From assembly GCA_959347315.1 (NCBI GenBank), contig OY365813.1, forward strand, positions 32,616,635-32,680,634: a DNA stretch of 64,000 nt, read 5' to 3'. The position numbers and the translations under genes are program-made. Positions 9,361-20,125 of the stretch are shown one piece after another. Each line of letters opens with the position of its first letter. Positions within the stretch are counted from its first letter, which is position 1. This stretch comes from Bimastos eiseni (taxonomy: Eukaryota; Annelida; Clitellata; Crassiclitellata; Lumbricidae). The notes under the pieces are model-generated. The model ran no database searches and had not been told where the DNA came from. It saw only the letters and a list, made by a program, of their open reading frames with translations.

Positions 9361-11253
9361 TCATATCACGCCATAAATATTTGGAATCACAATTTCGAAC
9401 ACACCAGCAAATACTTCGTCAGATGGAGAAAGTCGATGGCTAGAACAATGCTCCAGAAATTCTTTCTCGATTTCAAACAATTCGTCACATATACCACATC
9501 CAAATGATTTATAAAAAGAAACTTTTCTATCCACAGAAGACTTAAATTTGCTTATAAACAAACAGTCTCCATTACTAGTACTTGGTAAGGAACACGTAAG
9601 TTCATTAGAATCCCGATTTATGTTCTTTAAGAAACGTTCACTTGGTTTATCAATAGTGCCTGTACTGCTAAATATGGTGAACTGATCAGGAATTACTTCC
9701 ATTCCCATTTTCAGCTCCTGTGACAACATTTCTTGACGTAGTTTATACTGCTTTGCTGAAGAACTACTTTTTGTGAAGGGTTTACTGCACGTGTGTTGCT
9801 TCTCAGTTGCATGAGTTCTTCTGTGGGTCTTTAGATTTTCAAGTTCATTGAATCCTTTATTATAAGCCTCACATGTGTGTGATTTTCCTTCTGCATGAGT
9901 TTTCGTATGACAATTAAATTCACTGACTGATGTAAATTGCTTCTCACATAAATGACAACTGTATGGATTTTCGTCAGCATGGGTTCCTGCGTGCCTTTTC
10001 AGAGAGCTTCCATGATCAAATGATTTATGACAAAGATGGCATTTGTATGGTTTTTCACGAGTATGGGTTCTCATGTGTGTTTTCAGATGACAACGTTGAT
10101 TAAATAATTTCTGACATATCAGACACTTGTATGGTTTTTCACCATTATGGCATCTTATGTGTATTTTCAGATAATCACTGTGTCTAAATGATTTCTGACA
10201 TAACTGGCATTTGAATGGTTTTTCACCTGTATGGGTTCTCATGTGTATTTTCAGATAACTACCTTGATTAAACGACTTCTCACATAGTTGGCATATGTAC
10301 GGTTTTTCACCGGTATGGGTTCTCATGTGTGCTGTCAGAAAACCATCCTGCTTAAATGCTTTCTTACACAACTGACATTTGAATGGTTTTTCACCAGTAT
10401 GGGTTCTCAAATGTGTTTTCAGATGATCACTTCTGTTAAATGATTTCTGACATAACTGGCAATTGAATGGTTTCTCACCGGTATGAGTTCTCATGTGTGC
10501 TATCACACTACTACTTTGAGAAAATGATTTCTTACATAACTTACAATTGTATGGTTTTTCCCCAGTATGGGTTCTGATATGCTGAATCAATTCACTTACT
10601 GTAGTAAGAGATTTCTCACAAAATTTACAATTGAATGGTTTCTCTCCAGTATGGTTTCTCCTAAAATGTGTTTTCAGATCACCACTCTGAATAAATGATT
10701 TTTGACATATCTGACACTTGTATGGCTTTTCTCCTGTGTGGGTTCCCATGTGATGTACCAGATTATTGCCATAATTAAATGATTTCTGACATAAATGGCA
10801 ATGGTATGGTTTTTCACCAGAATGGGTTCTCATATGTCTTTTCAGAGTACTACTTTCATTAAACGATTTCTGACAGAACGTGCATTTAAATGGTTTTTCT
10901 CCGGTATGGGTTCTCATGTGTGTTTTAACAGCACTTATATAACTAAATGATTTGTTACACAACTGGCACTTGTGTGGTCTCTCATCAGTATGGGTTCTCA
11001 TGTGTCTTTTCAGATGAGAATTGTCAGTAAATGATTTCTTACATATCTGGCAGCTGTAAGGATTTTCACCAGAGTGGGTTCTCAAGTGTTCGCTCAGATG
11101 ACTACTTCCATTAAATGATTTCTGGCAGATCGTGCATTTGAATGGCTTTTCACCCGAATGGATTTTCATGTGCTTTTTCAAAGTACATCCTTCAGTAAAT
11201 GATTTCTTACATCGCCCGCATCTGTATAGTATTTTTCCAGTATGGGTACTCAT
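9361..11253 (-). CDS. C2H2 zinc-finger protein 2 of the cluster (16 fingers)
   Basis: Predicted nuclear DNA-binding protein of about 630 residues, encoded in one open exon. Sixteen good C2H2 fingers follow each other from near residue 10, with a degenerate seventeenth (HTCEAYNKGFNELENL) that has lost a zinc Cys. Most linkers are TGEKP; finger 7 has one extra residue between its His ligands (HFRRNH). The C-terminus carries the family linker (FTKSSSSA, DQFTIFSSTG, NGDCLFISKF) and the module FGCGICDELFEIEKEFLEHC. The position equivalent to the paralogues' start Met is ATC here, so the first ATG of the homologous region is at 11253. An in-frame GTG lies farther upstream at 11277. Paralogous to the genes at 3006, 14629 and 19058. 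DNA target unknown. Confidence 0.85.
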   Translation of the reverse strand: MSTHTGKILYRCGRCKKSFTEGCTLKKHMKIHSGEKPFKCTICQKSFNGSSHLSEHLRTHSGENPYSCQICKKSFTDNSHLKRHMRTHTDERPHKCQLCNKSFSYISAVKTHMRTHTGEKPFKCTFCQKSFNESSTLKRHMRTHSGEKPYHCHLCQKSFNYGNNLVHHMGTHTGEKPYKCQICQKSFIQSGDLKTHFRRNHTGEKPFNCKFCEKSLTTVSELIQHIRTHTGEKPYNCKLCKKSFSQSSSVIAHMRTHTGEKPFNCQLCQKSFNRSDHLKTHLRTHTGEKPFKCQLCKKAFKQDGFLTAHMRTHTGEKPYICQLCEKSFNQGSYLKIHMRTHTGEKPFKCQLCQKSFRHSDYLKIHIRCHNGEKPYKCLICQKLFNQRCHLKTHMRTHTREKPYKCHLCHKSFDHGSSLKRHAGTHADENPYSCHLCEKQFTSVSEFNCHTKTHAEGKSHTCEAYNKGFNELENLKTHRRTHATEKQHTCSKPFTKSSSSAKQYKLRQEMLSQELKMGMEVIPDQFTIFSSTGTIDKPSERFLKNINRDSNELTCSLPSTSNGDCLFISKFKSSVDRKVSFYKSFGCGICDELFEIEKEFLEHCSSHRLSPSDEVFAGVFEIVIPNIYGVI

Positions 11254-12470
11254 ATTTGCGATTGATATGCTAATCACGTAATTATTAATTTCACTGTTTT
11301 CTCCAATGTGGATTTTTTGATGAGTTGCAAATTGATCACTTTCAGTACACGATTGCTGAATTAACTGACCAGTGTGTGTGTGTGTGGTATTTTAGGAATG
11401 CTTCTTGTGTGCTACTCCAGTCATCAGATTTCAGACAATGTTGGCTTTTGCATAACTTCGAAAAGCAGAACTATTGTTATGCACGTGAAAGTTGAAAATC
11501 TTTTTCATCCAGTTATTGTTGTCAATGCCTTTGTGTTCAGGATCTGATATTGGTGACGCTTTCATTTAAGTTTGTAATTCTGATGATAAAAGGAAGGATT
11601 ATTGTTTCATCTGGCAGAAATAGTTACACCTCAAGCAAATTAATCACTCAGAAAATTAACTATGACGAACGACTGAAACGACTCAAACTTTGTGTATAAT
11701 AGAACACCTCATTGATATTTTTCAGTATGATTTGAACTGAGGATCCACTAGTTGACCATAACAAGTGTTGTATTAAAACAAATTCACTGGAATTTACTGT
11801 TTGGAGTTAGTAAGATGTGGGCCTTTCCTTGCAAGTGAATTTTGAAGTGGTAACAGAATGCAGCTTGTATTCTTCATACACTTGCTAAAAAAACAATATA
11901 ATATCATGTCTTATCTGTTTTAAATCATAGAACAAAATTTTCCTGCTGCTGATTATGGTGCAATTATTGTTCACCAATAGTAATTGAGTGACTAGTTAGC
12001 AATAAGGCTAAAGCACAGTTACAGGAAGATGTTAACTTATTTAATGCTGTGACACTAATTTGCTAAAAAACACTTCATAATATAGTGCTGTCTCAAAACA
12101 AAATGACATTGCATACAGACCTAAAAGTAGGACATTTTATGAGAAACGTCAATAATGAACATCATAATTTATAATAATTATGTTCGGGCTGTTATCTAAA
12201 ATAAGCACAACTAGAAATGTTTAAGTTTATTCACATACTATGATAATTGTATTTATTTTTTATAATATCATTTATAAGTTTAGGCTGATATGTGAAATAA
12301 GAAAAAAAGTATGTCAAAGATAAAATCAACAAATCTAAAAGATTTGATTTACTGTTTAGTTAAATGAATGGCTTAAGTGTAAATTCGTCGGGTTGAATCA
12401 TGCAAAAAAGGTTTATACTATTTTTATGATAATGTAAAACACAAGAGCGGTTTTTATTGTATCAGTACAT
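11254..12470 (-). other. 5' flank of zinc-finger gene 2, conserved block 11730-11890
   Basis: The block 11730-11890 is the counterpart of 5190-5365 and 19985-20125, with shared words such as GACCATAACAAGTGTTG and AATGCAGCTTGT. The rest is AT-rich with no supported gene. It probably contains a 5' intron joining the ATG exon to the conserved block near 13000. Confidence 0.45.
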
Positions 12471-12600
12471 TTTCAGTCAATCCAGCTTCCATTTCAGCGT
12501 GATTTTTCACATCTATCCAACTTCAAATTCAACATTATTCTTTTCATCTATCCAGCCTCAACTTAATCATGATTCTTTTCATCAATCCAACTTCCATTCA
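12470..12600. repeat. 35-bp repeat, about four units
   Basis: Units such as CTTTTCATCTATCCAGCCTC and CTTTTCATCAATCCAACTTC repeat at roughly 35-base spacing, with an isolated further unit at 13695-13735. The array abuts a different dispersed repeat at 12602. Confidence 0.65.
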
Positions 12601-12601
12601 A

Positions 12602-12830
12602 GTAAGTAAGTAAGAATATTCATTAGTACACTACCATCAAACAAACAGTAGTTTACATAAGGTATAAACAATGACATCAATTTTAAACAAAGTTATACAA
12701 CATTCACATATTGAAAGTACTCTTGAGAAATATTCTAACAGCCAACAAAGCACTAACAGTAGCTGGAAACAGACCAAATGGGTCGGCAATAAGATTCTAA
12801 CAAACCATTTTTTTATTCTCATATTCAATT
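12602..12830. repeat. Dispersed repeat family G starting AAGTAAGTAAGTAAG
   Basis: Homologous over about 220 bp to 39916-40140. Both begin AAGTAAGTAAGTAAGAATAT and share AGACCAAATGGGTC and CTAACAAA. The TAAG tandem at one end may be target or tail sequence. The 63-codon open frame inside is not coding. Confidence 0.6.
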
Positions 12831-12894
12831 AAATCACAATAAAGCTGTTCAATGTGTGGCTAAAATACCAATTTTATGTATGTAGCGGTGCAGA

Positions 12895-13090
12895 CAACCA
12901 TCGCAGGTGCGTAGCTAATCGCTGAAACCCGAATCCACGAATTTCTGCATAATGTCTTTCATCGCATACAGTATACGTCACCAGCACAAAATGGCGAGAG
13001 ATCAAAGTATTTGCCAACGATAGCATTTTCGGCTCGATCACATGAAAGAATATGCTCCCACCTAGCGAGGAGATTTTAACAGTTATATTA
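12895..13090 (-). promoter_or_regulatory. Conserved distal 5' block of zinc-finger gene 2 with CACAAAATGGCGAG (12985-12998)
   Basis: Counterpart of 7860-8010, 16400-16560 and 22900-23030. It is preceded at 12907-12936 by a solo terminus of family B (TAATCGCTGAAACCCGAATC), so part of the block has been replaced or deleted by the element. The CACAAAATGGCGAG core is intact. It probably marks the promoter or first exon about 1.7 kb from the ATG. Confidence 0.5.
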
Positions 13091-13304
13091 TCTAATTACA
13101 TTTTTGGCATATTTTATATTATTAATTCAGAGTCATGTCTATAAAGTTAATAATTTAATTACCTTAAAGAGAACAAAGTGAGAACACAATTGGTGATATG
13201 GCTCCTTATAGTTATATACAGGAAATGGAAGTGAGCCTAATATGAAACCGTGATTTCATAATCAACACAGCTTTGGCGATACTTAATGTTGAGTGCCGAG
13301 AAAC

Positions 13305-13342
13305 ACTCACACACACACACACAAACACGCACGCACACACCA
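13305..13342. repeat. CA-rich microsatellite
   Basis: ACACACAC-type tract interrupted by GC and AA. It has no coding meaning; the valine/cysteine-rich 60-codon frame over it is an artefact. Confidence 0.8.
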
Positions 13343-14240
13343 AAGAAACGCACGAAGCTAAAGAATTCAAGTCAAAGAAATTAATATTCAACATTTATGT
13401 GTAAATAAGTACGTTAGCATACAGACTCTGAAGTTTAATAGTGTTTATATCGCCTGTGAATAAGCTGGTTTCCGCGACTTCGCTTTTGTGGGCGCTGTAG
13501 AAACGTTGCGATTAGGATATATACGTTTACAAATATAACCAATACACAGGCCTAAGTGCCGAGTTTGTCGCTTAAACAAAAAATCGAATTGAATTAGCCT
13601 TTTATCATTGTTATGGATAGGCCCTACGTCGTTTAATAAACTTATATCAGTCAGTCAAAAATAAAATAATGGTCAAATTCAGCTTGTAGCCAAGCATAAT
13701 TCTTTTCATCAATCCAGCTACCATTAAGACTGCATTGAAAAACCTATCTACCGGACACCAACCATGCAATTTTCGGACTATCGAACCTTCGGACCATAGA
13801 CACAGAACCTCTCAGCAGGCCTTTTTCGAATTATTAGAGCTCATTATAATTTTGTAAAACCATCTGTTTTTCAATGCCGTATGCCACCTGTTTTTCAATG
13901 CCGTATGCCATTTCGTCGGTTACATATCATTCGTGTCGTTCTAAGGAAAAGCATTGCTATTAAATTAAACCAGAATTCCCCTGAAATCGTTTAACACATT
14001 TCTCAGGTAGATGGAAAAAGAAGAAGATATGAAAGATGTACTTAATGACCAAATATCAATGTTGGTGCTCAAAACCATCTGCTTCTGATGATATATTGTT
14101 ACCCAATAAGTAGATAAAATTAGAATGTAGACTTGCATGGCTGTAACAATTAAAATCGCCTCCTCTAATAACTTGTCATCGTTTGTTCTATATTTGTAAT
14201 CACACTGAGTCTTGTCAGTTAGAAATTAAATTGAGGTAAA
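13343..14240. other. Intergenic, mostly unassigned; one 35-bp unit and a family F repeat
   Basis: One 35-bp unit occurs at 13695-13735 and a family F repeat at about 14140-14240. A short direct repeat (CACCTGTTTTTCAATGCCGT, twice) lies at about 13868-13908. Sequence around 13745-13800 (ACCGGACACCA ... CGGACTATCGAACCTTCG) recurs at 24515-24560. No gene seen. Confidence 0.5.
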
Positions 14241-14628
14241 TGTTACAATAATTATCACAAAAATGACCATAAGACAACAAAACATCGAATATTGAGGATA
14301 CAAACAATCTTGGTTAGACATATGGCTTTCGTAATGATAAGCGTAACATAGAACAATAAATCAAAGTAGAATACGCTGATTAATTTCACTACTTGATACA
14401 TCATGCATGCAATGACGATAAGCAGTGTCAAATAGTCAAGCAGTTATGTGATACGGCAAAAGTTTAGTTATCTGGTGCCTAACCACATAATTATCTACAA
14501 CAGAAGGTATACTGTCTATACTTAGAAATTATTCTGAAATGAATATCTATAAACTAACTACTCATGAATGCTTGTAACACACAAATTGTGCAGCATATTT
14601 TCATATTACAATTGTGTGGAATCATAAT

Positions 14629-15915
14629 TCAGAACATGTCAGCTAATAAGTCGTCAGATGGCGAAAACCGATGGCTGGAACAATGCTCTAGAAAGTCATT
14701 CTCTGTTTCAAGCAATTCATTGCATATACCGCATCCAAAAGATTTACAGAACGAAGATTTTGTATAGACAGAAGACTTGAATCTGTTAATAAACAAACAG
14801 TATGAATTTCTAATAATTGGTGCAGAACCTGTAAGTCCATTAGAATCCAGATATATCTTCTTCAAGATAAGTTCACTTGGTTGATGAGTAACAATTGAAC
14901 CGAAAACTGTGGTGAACGGATCAGACATGTTAGCAATTACTTCACTTCCTATTTGAAGATCTTGTGGCGATGATCCTCGATGTAATTTAAATGGCTTTGC
15001 TGAAGAACTGCTCTTGGTATAAGCTTTACTGAGTGTGTGTTGCACCTCAATTGCATGAGTTCTTTTGTGGATCTGTATGTTTCCAAGTGTGTTGATTCCT
15101 TTATCACATAACTCACATGTGTATGTTTGTTCTTCTGTATGAGTTCCCATATGCAGCCTTAGTTTATAGCCTGCTATAAATTGCTTCTGACATAGATGGC
15201 ACATATTTTGGTTTTCATTGGTATGGGTTCTCATGTGCTGTCTCAGAGAACCCCTGTCGGCATATGACTTCTGACATAGTTGGCATTTGTATGGTTTATC
15301 ACCAGTATGGGTCCTTGTGTGTCTTTTCAACATGCTACTGTCGGTAAACGATCTGTCACATAATTGACAATTGAACGGTTTTTCACCAGTGTGGATTCTC
15401 ATGTGTGTTTTCAGATGACAACCATACTTAAATGATTTCTGACAGAGCTGGCAGTTGAAAGGTTTTTCAATGCTGTGGGCTCTTATGTGCTGTTTCATAT
15501 TACTTTTGTCAGTAAATGATTTCTTACATAGATGGCAGATGTATGGTTTCTCACCAGTATGAGTTCTCGTGTGTCTTTTCAGACCACTCCTGTCAGTAAA
15601 TGATTTCAAACATAGCTGGCATTTGCATGGTTTTTCACCAGTGTGGGTTCTCATGTGTATTTGCAGATGATTCCTTTGAACATATGATTTCTTACATAAC
15701 TCACAATTGTATGGTTTTTCGCCAGAATGGATTCTGATATGCACTGATAAGGCATTTGATGTAGGAAATGATTTCAAACAAAACTGACATTTGTATCGTG
15801 CGTCTCCAGTATAGATTCTGATGTCTTTTTTCACACTAATATCCTTATCAAAGGATTTTGCACATATCTGGGACATTTCTATTTTTGTTCCTTTATCAGT
15901 GCTTACATTTGCCAT
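14629..15915 (-). CDS. C2H2 zinc-finger protein 3 of the cluster (about 8-9 fingers)
   Basis: Predicted nuclear DNA-binding protein of about 428 residues in one exon. An N-terminal finger is degenerate (its first Cys position is Ser and the His region reads DIRIYTG). Eight canonical fingers and a ninth, still with its four ligands, then follow. The array is half the size of those in paralogues 1 and 2, so units have been gained or lost. The C-terminal part is fully conserved: AYTKSSSSA, SGSAPI-type linker, CLFINRFKSS, then FGCGICNELLETENDFLEHC and SSHRFS. The start chosen is the ATG of MANVS at 15915, matching MATVS in paralogue 1. Upstream AATTAAG could be a splice acceptor. Confidence 0.85.
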   Translation of the reverse strand: MANVSTDKGTKIEMSQICAKSFDKDISVKKDIRIYTGDARYKCQFCLKSFPTSNALSVHIRIHSGEKPYNCELCKKSYVQRNHLQIHMRTHTGEKPCKCQLCLKSFTDRSGLKRHTRTHTGEKPYICHLCKKSFTDKSNMKQHIRAHSIEKPFNCQLCQKSFKYGCHLKTHMRIHTGEKPFNCQLCDRSFTDSSMLKRHTRTHTGDKPYKCQLCQKSYADRGSLRQHMRTHTNENQNMCHLCQKQFIAGYKLRLHMGTHTEEQTYTCELCDKGINTLGNIQIHKRTHAIEVQHTLSKAYTKSSSSAKPFKLHRGSSPQDLQIGSEVIANMSDPFTTVFGSIVTHQPSELILKKIYLDSNGLTGSAPIIRNSYCLFINRFKSSVYTKSSFCKSFGCGICNELLETENDFLEHCSSHRFSPSDDLLADMF

Positions 15916-16150
15916 TGTGCCCCTCACTTAATTGAAAATTTCACTGTTATGCTGTGGTTTTTCATAAAATGATTCACAATGTGCATTTCCAGTCACCAGA
16001 TTTTACAGCAAATGTTCTTGCCACAGCCTTTGAAACACCAGCAGTGTCCAGGTTTCACACTATCAACGAACTCGTTTACGTTTGCATTTAAGATGCATAC
16101 GGGAAGGGTTCTTGTTTCATTTGGCAGAAGTAGTCTTTATTTGAGACAAT
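15916..16150 (-). other. Proximal 5' flank of zinc-finger gene 3
   Basis: Parts (TTTTTCATAAAATGATTCAC, TTTCATTTGGCAGAA) recall the flanks of paralogues 1 and 2 (TTTGTTCCATCTGGCAG, TTGTTTCATCTGGCAGAA). This supports one duplicated unit. No independent gene. Confidence 0.45.
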
Positions 16151-16235
16151 TAAGCGTTTTCAATGGTGCATTGCTGTTTTTGGACAATCGGGCTTTTTGG
16201 GCCTTTTGCGCGTTTTCGATGATTCGGGTTGATCC
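16150..16235. mobile_element. Half copy of inverted-repeat element family B
   Basis: Reverse orientation: GTTTTCGATGATTCGGGTTG marks the terminus at 16212-16231, preceded by TGCTGTTTTTGGACAATCGG. Only the left half of the family B element (7408-7675) is present. Confidence 0.6.
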
Positions 16236-16254
16236 CGTCCCTATAGTGACCTTA

Positions 16255-16560
16255 TAATCTAGACCCAGCGCGCCCACTGCTGCCCGTTTAAATAAAACAC
16301 TAAGTTCAGATAATTAAAATAGCAACTGTGTAATTGTCACTAATTAAATATGTCTGTCCACTAAATTATATGCGCAGAGTTCAGAATCTAACGACGTTTG
16401 ACAAAAAACGAACTTCTAGTTAATGTCGTCATACTGTTATCAGCACAAAATGGCGAATGAATAAACTGTTTGATATCGATTACAATTGGACTTGTTTGTT
16501 TGATGGTATTTGTAGCCTGCCACCTAGTGAGGATAGTTAATAAACAGTTATCAAGGAATC
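16255..16560 (-). promoter_or_regulatory. Conserved distal 5' block of zinc-finger gene 3 with CACAAAATGGCGA (16444-16456)
   Basis: Collinear with 7695-8010: GCTGCCCGTTT, AATAAA, ACACTAAGTTCA, GTCCACTAAATTATA, then CACAAAATGGCGA, then CACCTAGTGAGGA. At about 0.5 kb from the ATG this is the most compact copy and the best guide to the ancestral layout. Putative promoter or first noncoding exon (inference). Confidence 0.5.
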
Positions 16561-16874
16561 GGTTAAGCATTAATTTTAAGTGTAATTTCTATAACCGACA
16601 TCAATTGTACAGTGACACAAATATATTAACAAGAACGTAACACCTTAGATATGTGAAGTTTAGTGCTATATTACTTACAACCGAATTCGTACATGCACTA
16701 TGATGACATTACCTCACACAAATGGCAGCAGACATGTTATCAACTGATTTATACTCATAAATATGTACTCTTTAACATGTAAAATGTCCCAAGCAATGCA
16801 AGTGGTGGAAAGTACTGAAAAGTATTGATAAACTTTTCCCCATTTCCACCCATCCCACACTTCACTTCTATTTT

Positions 16875-17030
16875 GAAAAGAAAAATATATAGATTAACCG
16901 TGTTTGTCTGCAGATAATATATAAATATATATATTATCTGCAGAATATATATATATATATTATCTGCAGACGAGCACGGTCATTTGTGCTATATATTTTT
17001 CTTTATATATATATATATATATATATAATA
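16875..17030. repeat. Long inverted repeat with AT core
   Basis: Arms AAAAGAAAAATATATAG ... ACCGTGTTTGTCTGCAGATA (from 16877) and their near-perfect reverse complement ending at about 17007 flank a TATATA core, with a third ATTATCTGCAGA in the middle. Arms are about 45-50 bases. It could be a cruciform-prone AT palindrome or a fold-back element. Followed by an (AT)n run. Confidence 0.65.
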
Positions 17031-17034
17031 TTTA

Positions 17035-17700
17035 AGTTGTCCTCCCAGATGTGCCATTTGCAAAGTTCCTGCAGTGGGAGGTAAATATTCAGCAACCACC
17101 CTTACTGAAAAGGGAAGTGCTTCCATTAACGAGCAAGATCATCTCGAAAGGATAACATTCATACATCATCAAAGGAAGTGGTTCATCAAGTCTGCCAAAA
17201 TAAATATACCAGCTAAAAAGAAATAGTTAAATTTCAGACGGAAAAATCTGAGGAGCAAATTGACAGAGCTGTTCTACGCTCAGCTGAATAAGAGTTCATT
17301 TATGACAGAAATCGTCTGTTCAATGGGAGGTCAGCACAGCTGCACTCACGTACAACATAAATAGCTTTAAAAACCACTGGACAACATAACGCCTAACAAC
17401 GAGCCAGTGGGACACACCATATGCAACTGTCCTCACTGTCCAAAACCGTCCAATCAGAACTCTTTCTCTTCATACCAACATTTGCTCTACCGAGATTGCT
17501 ACTATCAGTACTGTTGGATACGACAGTTGAGTTCAAGAACACTCATGAAATCTTGCAATGGCGATATCTGGGCATCTGTAGTGCAAGCTCGTGTGTTGCA
17601 TGTTCACAACCTGCATGCTGCTGATGCAGTGTATCATCAAATGTGTAACATGAATGTTAGAACCAAGAAGCACATTTTATTTATTAGGATGATTTATATA
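17035..17700 (+). pseudogene. Decayed coding fragment with CxxC and DLHAADAVYHxxC-like motif
   Basis: Frame pieces look protein-coding: CPPRCAICKVPAVGGKYS near 17040, a lysine-rich stretch, then ICNCPHCPKPSNQNSF and finally IWASVVQARVLHVHNLHAAD and AVYHQMCNMNVRTKK near 17560-17670. Stops and frame changes separate them. The HDLHAADAxYHxxCxxxxR pattern recalls an uncharacterised, often multicopy protein family in invertebrate genomes, probably transposon-linked. I give no function. Confidence 0.4.
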
Positions 17701-17821
17701 GCACCCCTTCACAAGCATCTACTCAACCCTCAAAGAATAAGCATTAACTTCAGTGCTCTTAACCATCTGCAACTGATGATTTTTTATTCCAGAAAAAGGT
17801 GGTTAAATTGAATGCACACCG

Positions 17822-17912
17822 TTATGGGCGCCCTGCATGGCTGAAAAAGTAAACTCTGACTCATGGAATTACTTATCATCGTTCGTTAATATTATCGCAG
17901 TAGGGCAATTGC
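17822..17912. repeat. Dispersed repeat family F copy
   Basis: GGCGCCCTGCATGGCTG ... ACTTATCATCGTTCG, matching 38300-38370 (GGCGCCTTGCACGGCTGC ... AACTTGTCATTATTTG). Confidence 0.5.
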
Positions 17913-18479
17913 TGCATCTGGTCAGACGGGTAACATATACCATCACGATCAAGTAGACGAATGTCAATGTCTTCTCGACATACAGAATCTTCATACGAGA
18001 TGCGATTAGGACAGCCACGACGACTGATGAAGTCTCTAAGCTGATCAGGCAAATACTATTAGTGTCTGTTGGTATTAGACATCAAACTATTTCATTGTTA
18101 CCCGATGACAGTCCTATGAAGGGCTACCGCCGCAGCCATGCACTCTGTCTGTCTGCACTCAAATCGCAACCAACAATATACATAAGATTATTTTTGCAAT
18201 CTTCAACTTTCCCACTTCTCTACCCCAATGCTCTCTTTTAAGCTATGTCGTCAGCACAGGGTATAATGAAAGATAGTACATGACCCAATCAAACGCAATG
18301 ACAATTAATTGATAACTTAATTTTTAGACAAGCCAATGAGAAAGAAGCCAATGCTTGAGTTATGAATAATTTGCACATTAAATGCCCACTTGAGGGTAAT
18401 ATCGTGTGATATAATATTCAATAGGCAAGGGAACTTATCCACTGTCATAATATTATGTCTGTAATCATGTTGTGGTTAA
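17913..18479. other. Intergenic, no supported feature
   Basis: Minus-strand 17935-18035 translates to a short coding-looking stretch (RRGCPNRISYEDSVCREDID), possibly transposon debris, but it is too short to assign. Confidence 0.35.
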
Positions 18480-19057
18480 TCTGTTCGAAAATAAACAAAA
18501 CCTATTATCATTATCATCAAATAAACAAAGACAACAAAACATAAAATTTTCTGGATATGTGACAATCTTGATAACACATTGGACTTTCTTAATGACAAAA
18601 TATAACAATCCACATATAACCCAAATAATACTTACTACATCATAAATGCAATAACAATAGCCCAAGTGTCAATAGTCTCAATTAATCTAGCAAAACTATA
18701 AGCAGCTAAGCACTCGGTCAAAAATTAATAGCCATTTCAGCTTAAGTAATTTTGCAGATAAATGTAATATTAAACTGCAAAATTATCCAGTAATTTTAGC
18801 AACAATGGCACAAAATTTCATTTTATAACCTCCAATAATTCTACTGCCTAAAAATTATGTGAGAAACTACAACACTTCAGTTATCTGGTACAGAAACAGA
18901 TTCTCTACAACAGAATGCACGCTCTCTATACCAACAAATTATTCCGAAAAAATGTGTACAAAGTAACTAATCATGTGTACATGTATCCCATCAATTCCAA
19001 AACATCTTTTCATAATGTTGAAGCATTTTTCATATTGTAATAATGAAGAATCATAAT
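18480..19057 (-). other. Duplicated 3' flank of zinc-finger gene 4
   Basis: Homologous to 2420-3005 and 1005-1300 (CATAAATGCAATAACAATAG, AAGTGTCAATAGTCTCAA, AGCAGCTAAGCA, AGCCATTTCAGCT). Marks the downstream limit of the duplication unit. Confidence 0.55.
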
Positions 19058-19909
19058 TCAGAACAGGTCAGCGACTAAGTCGTCAGGTGGAGAAAGTCGA
19101 TGACCAGAACAATGCTCTAGAAAGTCTTTCTCTATTTCAAGCAATTCGTCACATATGCCACAACCAAATGATTTCAAAAAAGACACTTTTGTATCCACAG
19201 AAGACTTGAAGTTGCCAAGAATTAAACAGTCTCCATTTCTAATTGGTAAAGGACCTGTAATTCCATCAGAATCCGGATATATGTTCTTTAAGAACAGCTC
19301 ATTTGGCTTATCAACAACGCATGTACTGCTTAATTTGGTGAGCTGATCAGACAGGTCACCAATCACTACAATTCTTATTTTAGGATTCTGTGGCTGTGTT
19401 ACTGCATAGAAGTTAAACTGCTTGGCTGAAGAAATGTTATTGGTATAAGCTTTAATGTGTGTATGTTGCTCCTCAGTCATATGGGATCTTCTGTGGATCT
19501 TTATATTTCCAAGTTCGATGAATCCTTCATTACAACCCTTATATGCTGCATGAGTACTCACATGAAGCTTTAGTGTAGTGCCTGCTGCAAATTGCTTATG
19601 ACATATCTGGCACATGTATGGTGTCTCGCCTGTGTGGGTTCTCGTGTGTCTTTTCAGATCCCATCCTCGAGTAAATGATTTCAGACAAAACTGGCAATTG
19701 AATGGTTTGTCACCATTATGGGTTCTCATGTGTTTTTTCAGTGTGCTACCATCAGTAAACGATCTCTCACATACCAGGCAATTGTATGGCTTTTCACCAG
19801 TGTGGGTTCTCATGTGTCTTCTCAGTTTAATATCCTGATCAAAGGACTTCGGACATATCTGGCAACTGTATAGTTTTTCTCCTTTATAGAAACTCATAGT
19901 TGCCATCAT
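19058..19909 (-). CDS. C2H2 zinc-finger protein 4 of the cluster (4 fingers)
   Basis: Predicted DNA-binding protein of about 283 residues in one exon, the shortest member. Four canonical fingers occupy roughly residues 12-120, with helix cores DQDIKLRRH, TDGSTLKKH, TRGWDLKRH and AAGTTLKLH. A remnant fifth has lost its first Cys (CNEGFIELGNIKIHRRSH). The C-terminal half is the conserved family region: AYTNNISSA, SDQLTKLSST, NGDCLILGNF and FGCGICDELLEIEKDFLEHC. The start is one of two adjacent ATGs (19909 or 19906, MMATMS). TTAG directly upstream could be a splice acceptor. The intact C-terminus beside a strongly shortened array suggests the module, not finger number, is under constraint. Confidence 0.82.
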   Translation of the reverse strand: MMATMSFYKGEKLYSCQICPKSFDQDIKLRRHMRTHTGEKPYNCLVCERSFTDGSTLKKHMRTHNGDKPFNCQFCLKSFTRGWDLKRHTRTHTGETPYMCQICHKQFAAGTTLKLHVSTHAAYKGCNEGFIELGNIKIHRRSHMTEEQHTHIKAYTNNISSAKQFNFYAVTQPQNPKIRIVVIGDLSDQLTKLSSTCVVDKPNELFLKNIYPDSDGITGPLPIRNGDCLILGNFKSSVDTKVSFLKSFGCGICDELLEIEKDFLEHCSGHRLSPPDDLVADLF

Positions 19910-19984
19910 GCTGTTCACCTAATTGTTCATAAGTGCATCTCATATAAAATAGAACACTTCAATCAGCTTCCCTTTGCATCACCT

Positions 19985-20125
19985 CAATGATCGCTAAGTA
20001 AGATTTTAATTGAAGAACCGCTGCTTGGCCATAACGAATGTTGTATTTAAACAGATCACTGGAATTTATTTGAATATTGAAGTGAAACTAGAATGCAGAT
20101 TGTCTTCTTCATGTACTTGCTAAAA
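19985..20125 (-). other. Conserved proximal 5' block of zinc-finger gene 4
   Basis: Counterpart of 5190-5365 and 11730-11890 (GAAGAACCGCTGCTTGGCCA, ATCACTGGAATTTATT, AATGCAGATTGTCTTCTTCA). Interrupted shortly after by the family D element at 20205. Confidence 0.5.
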
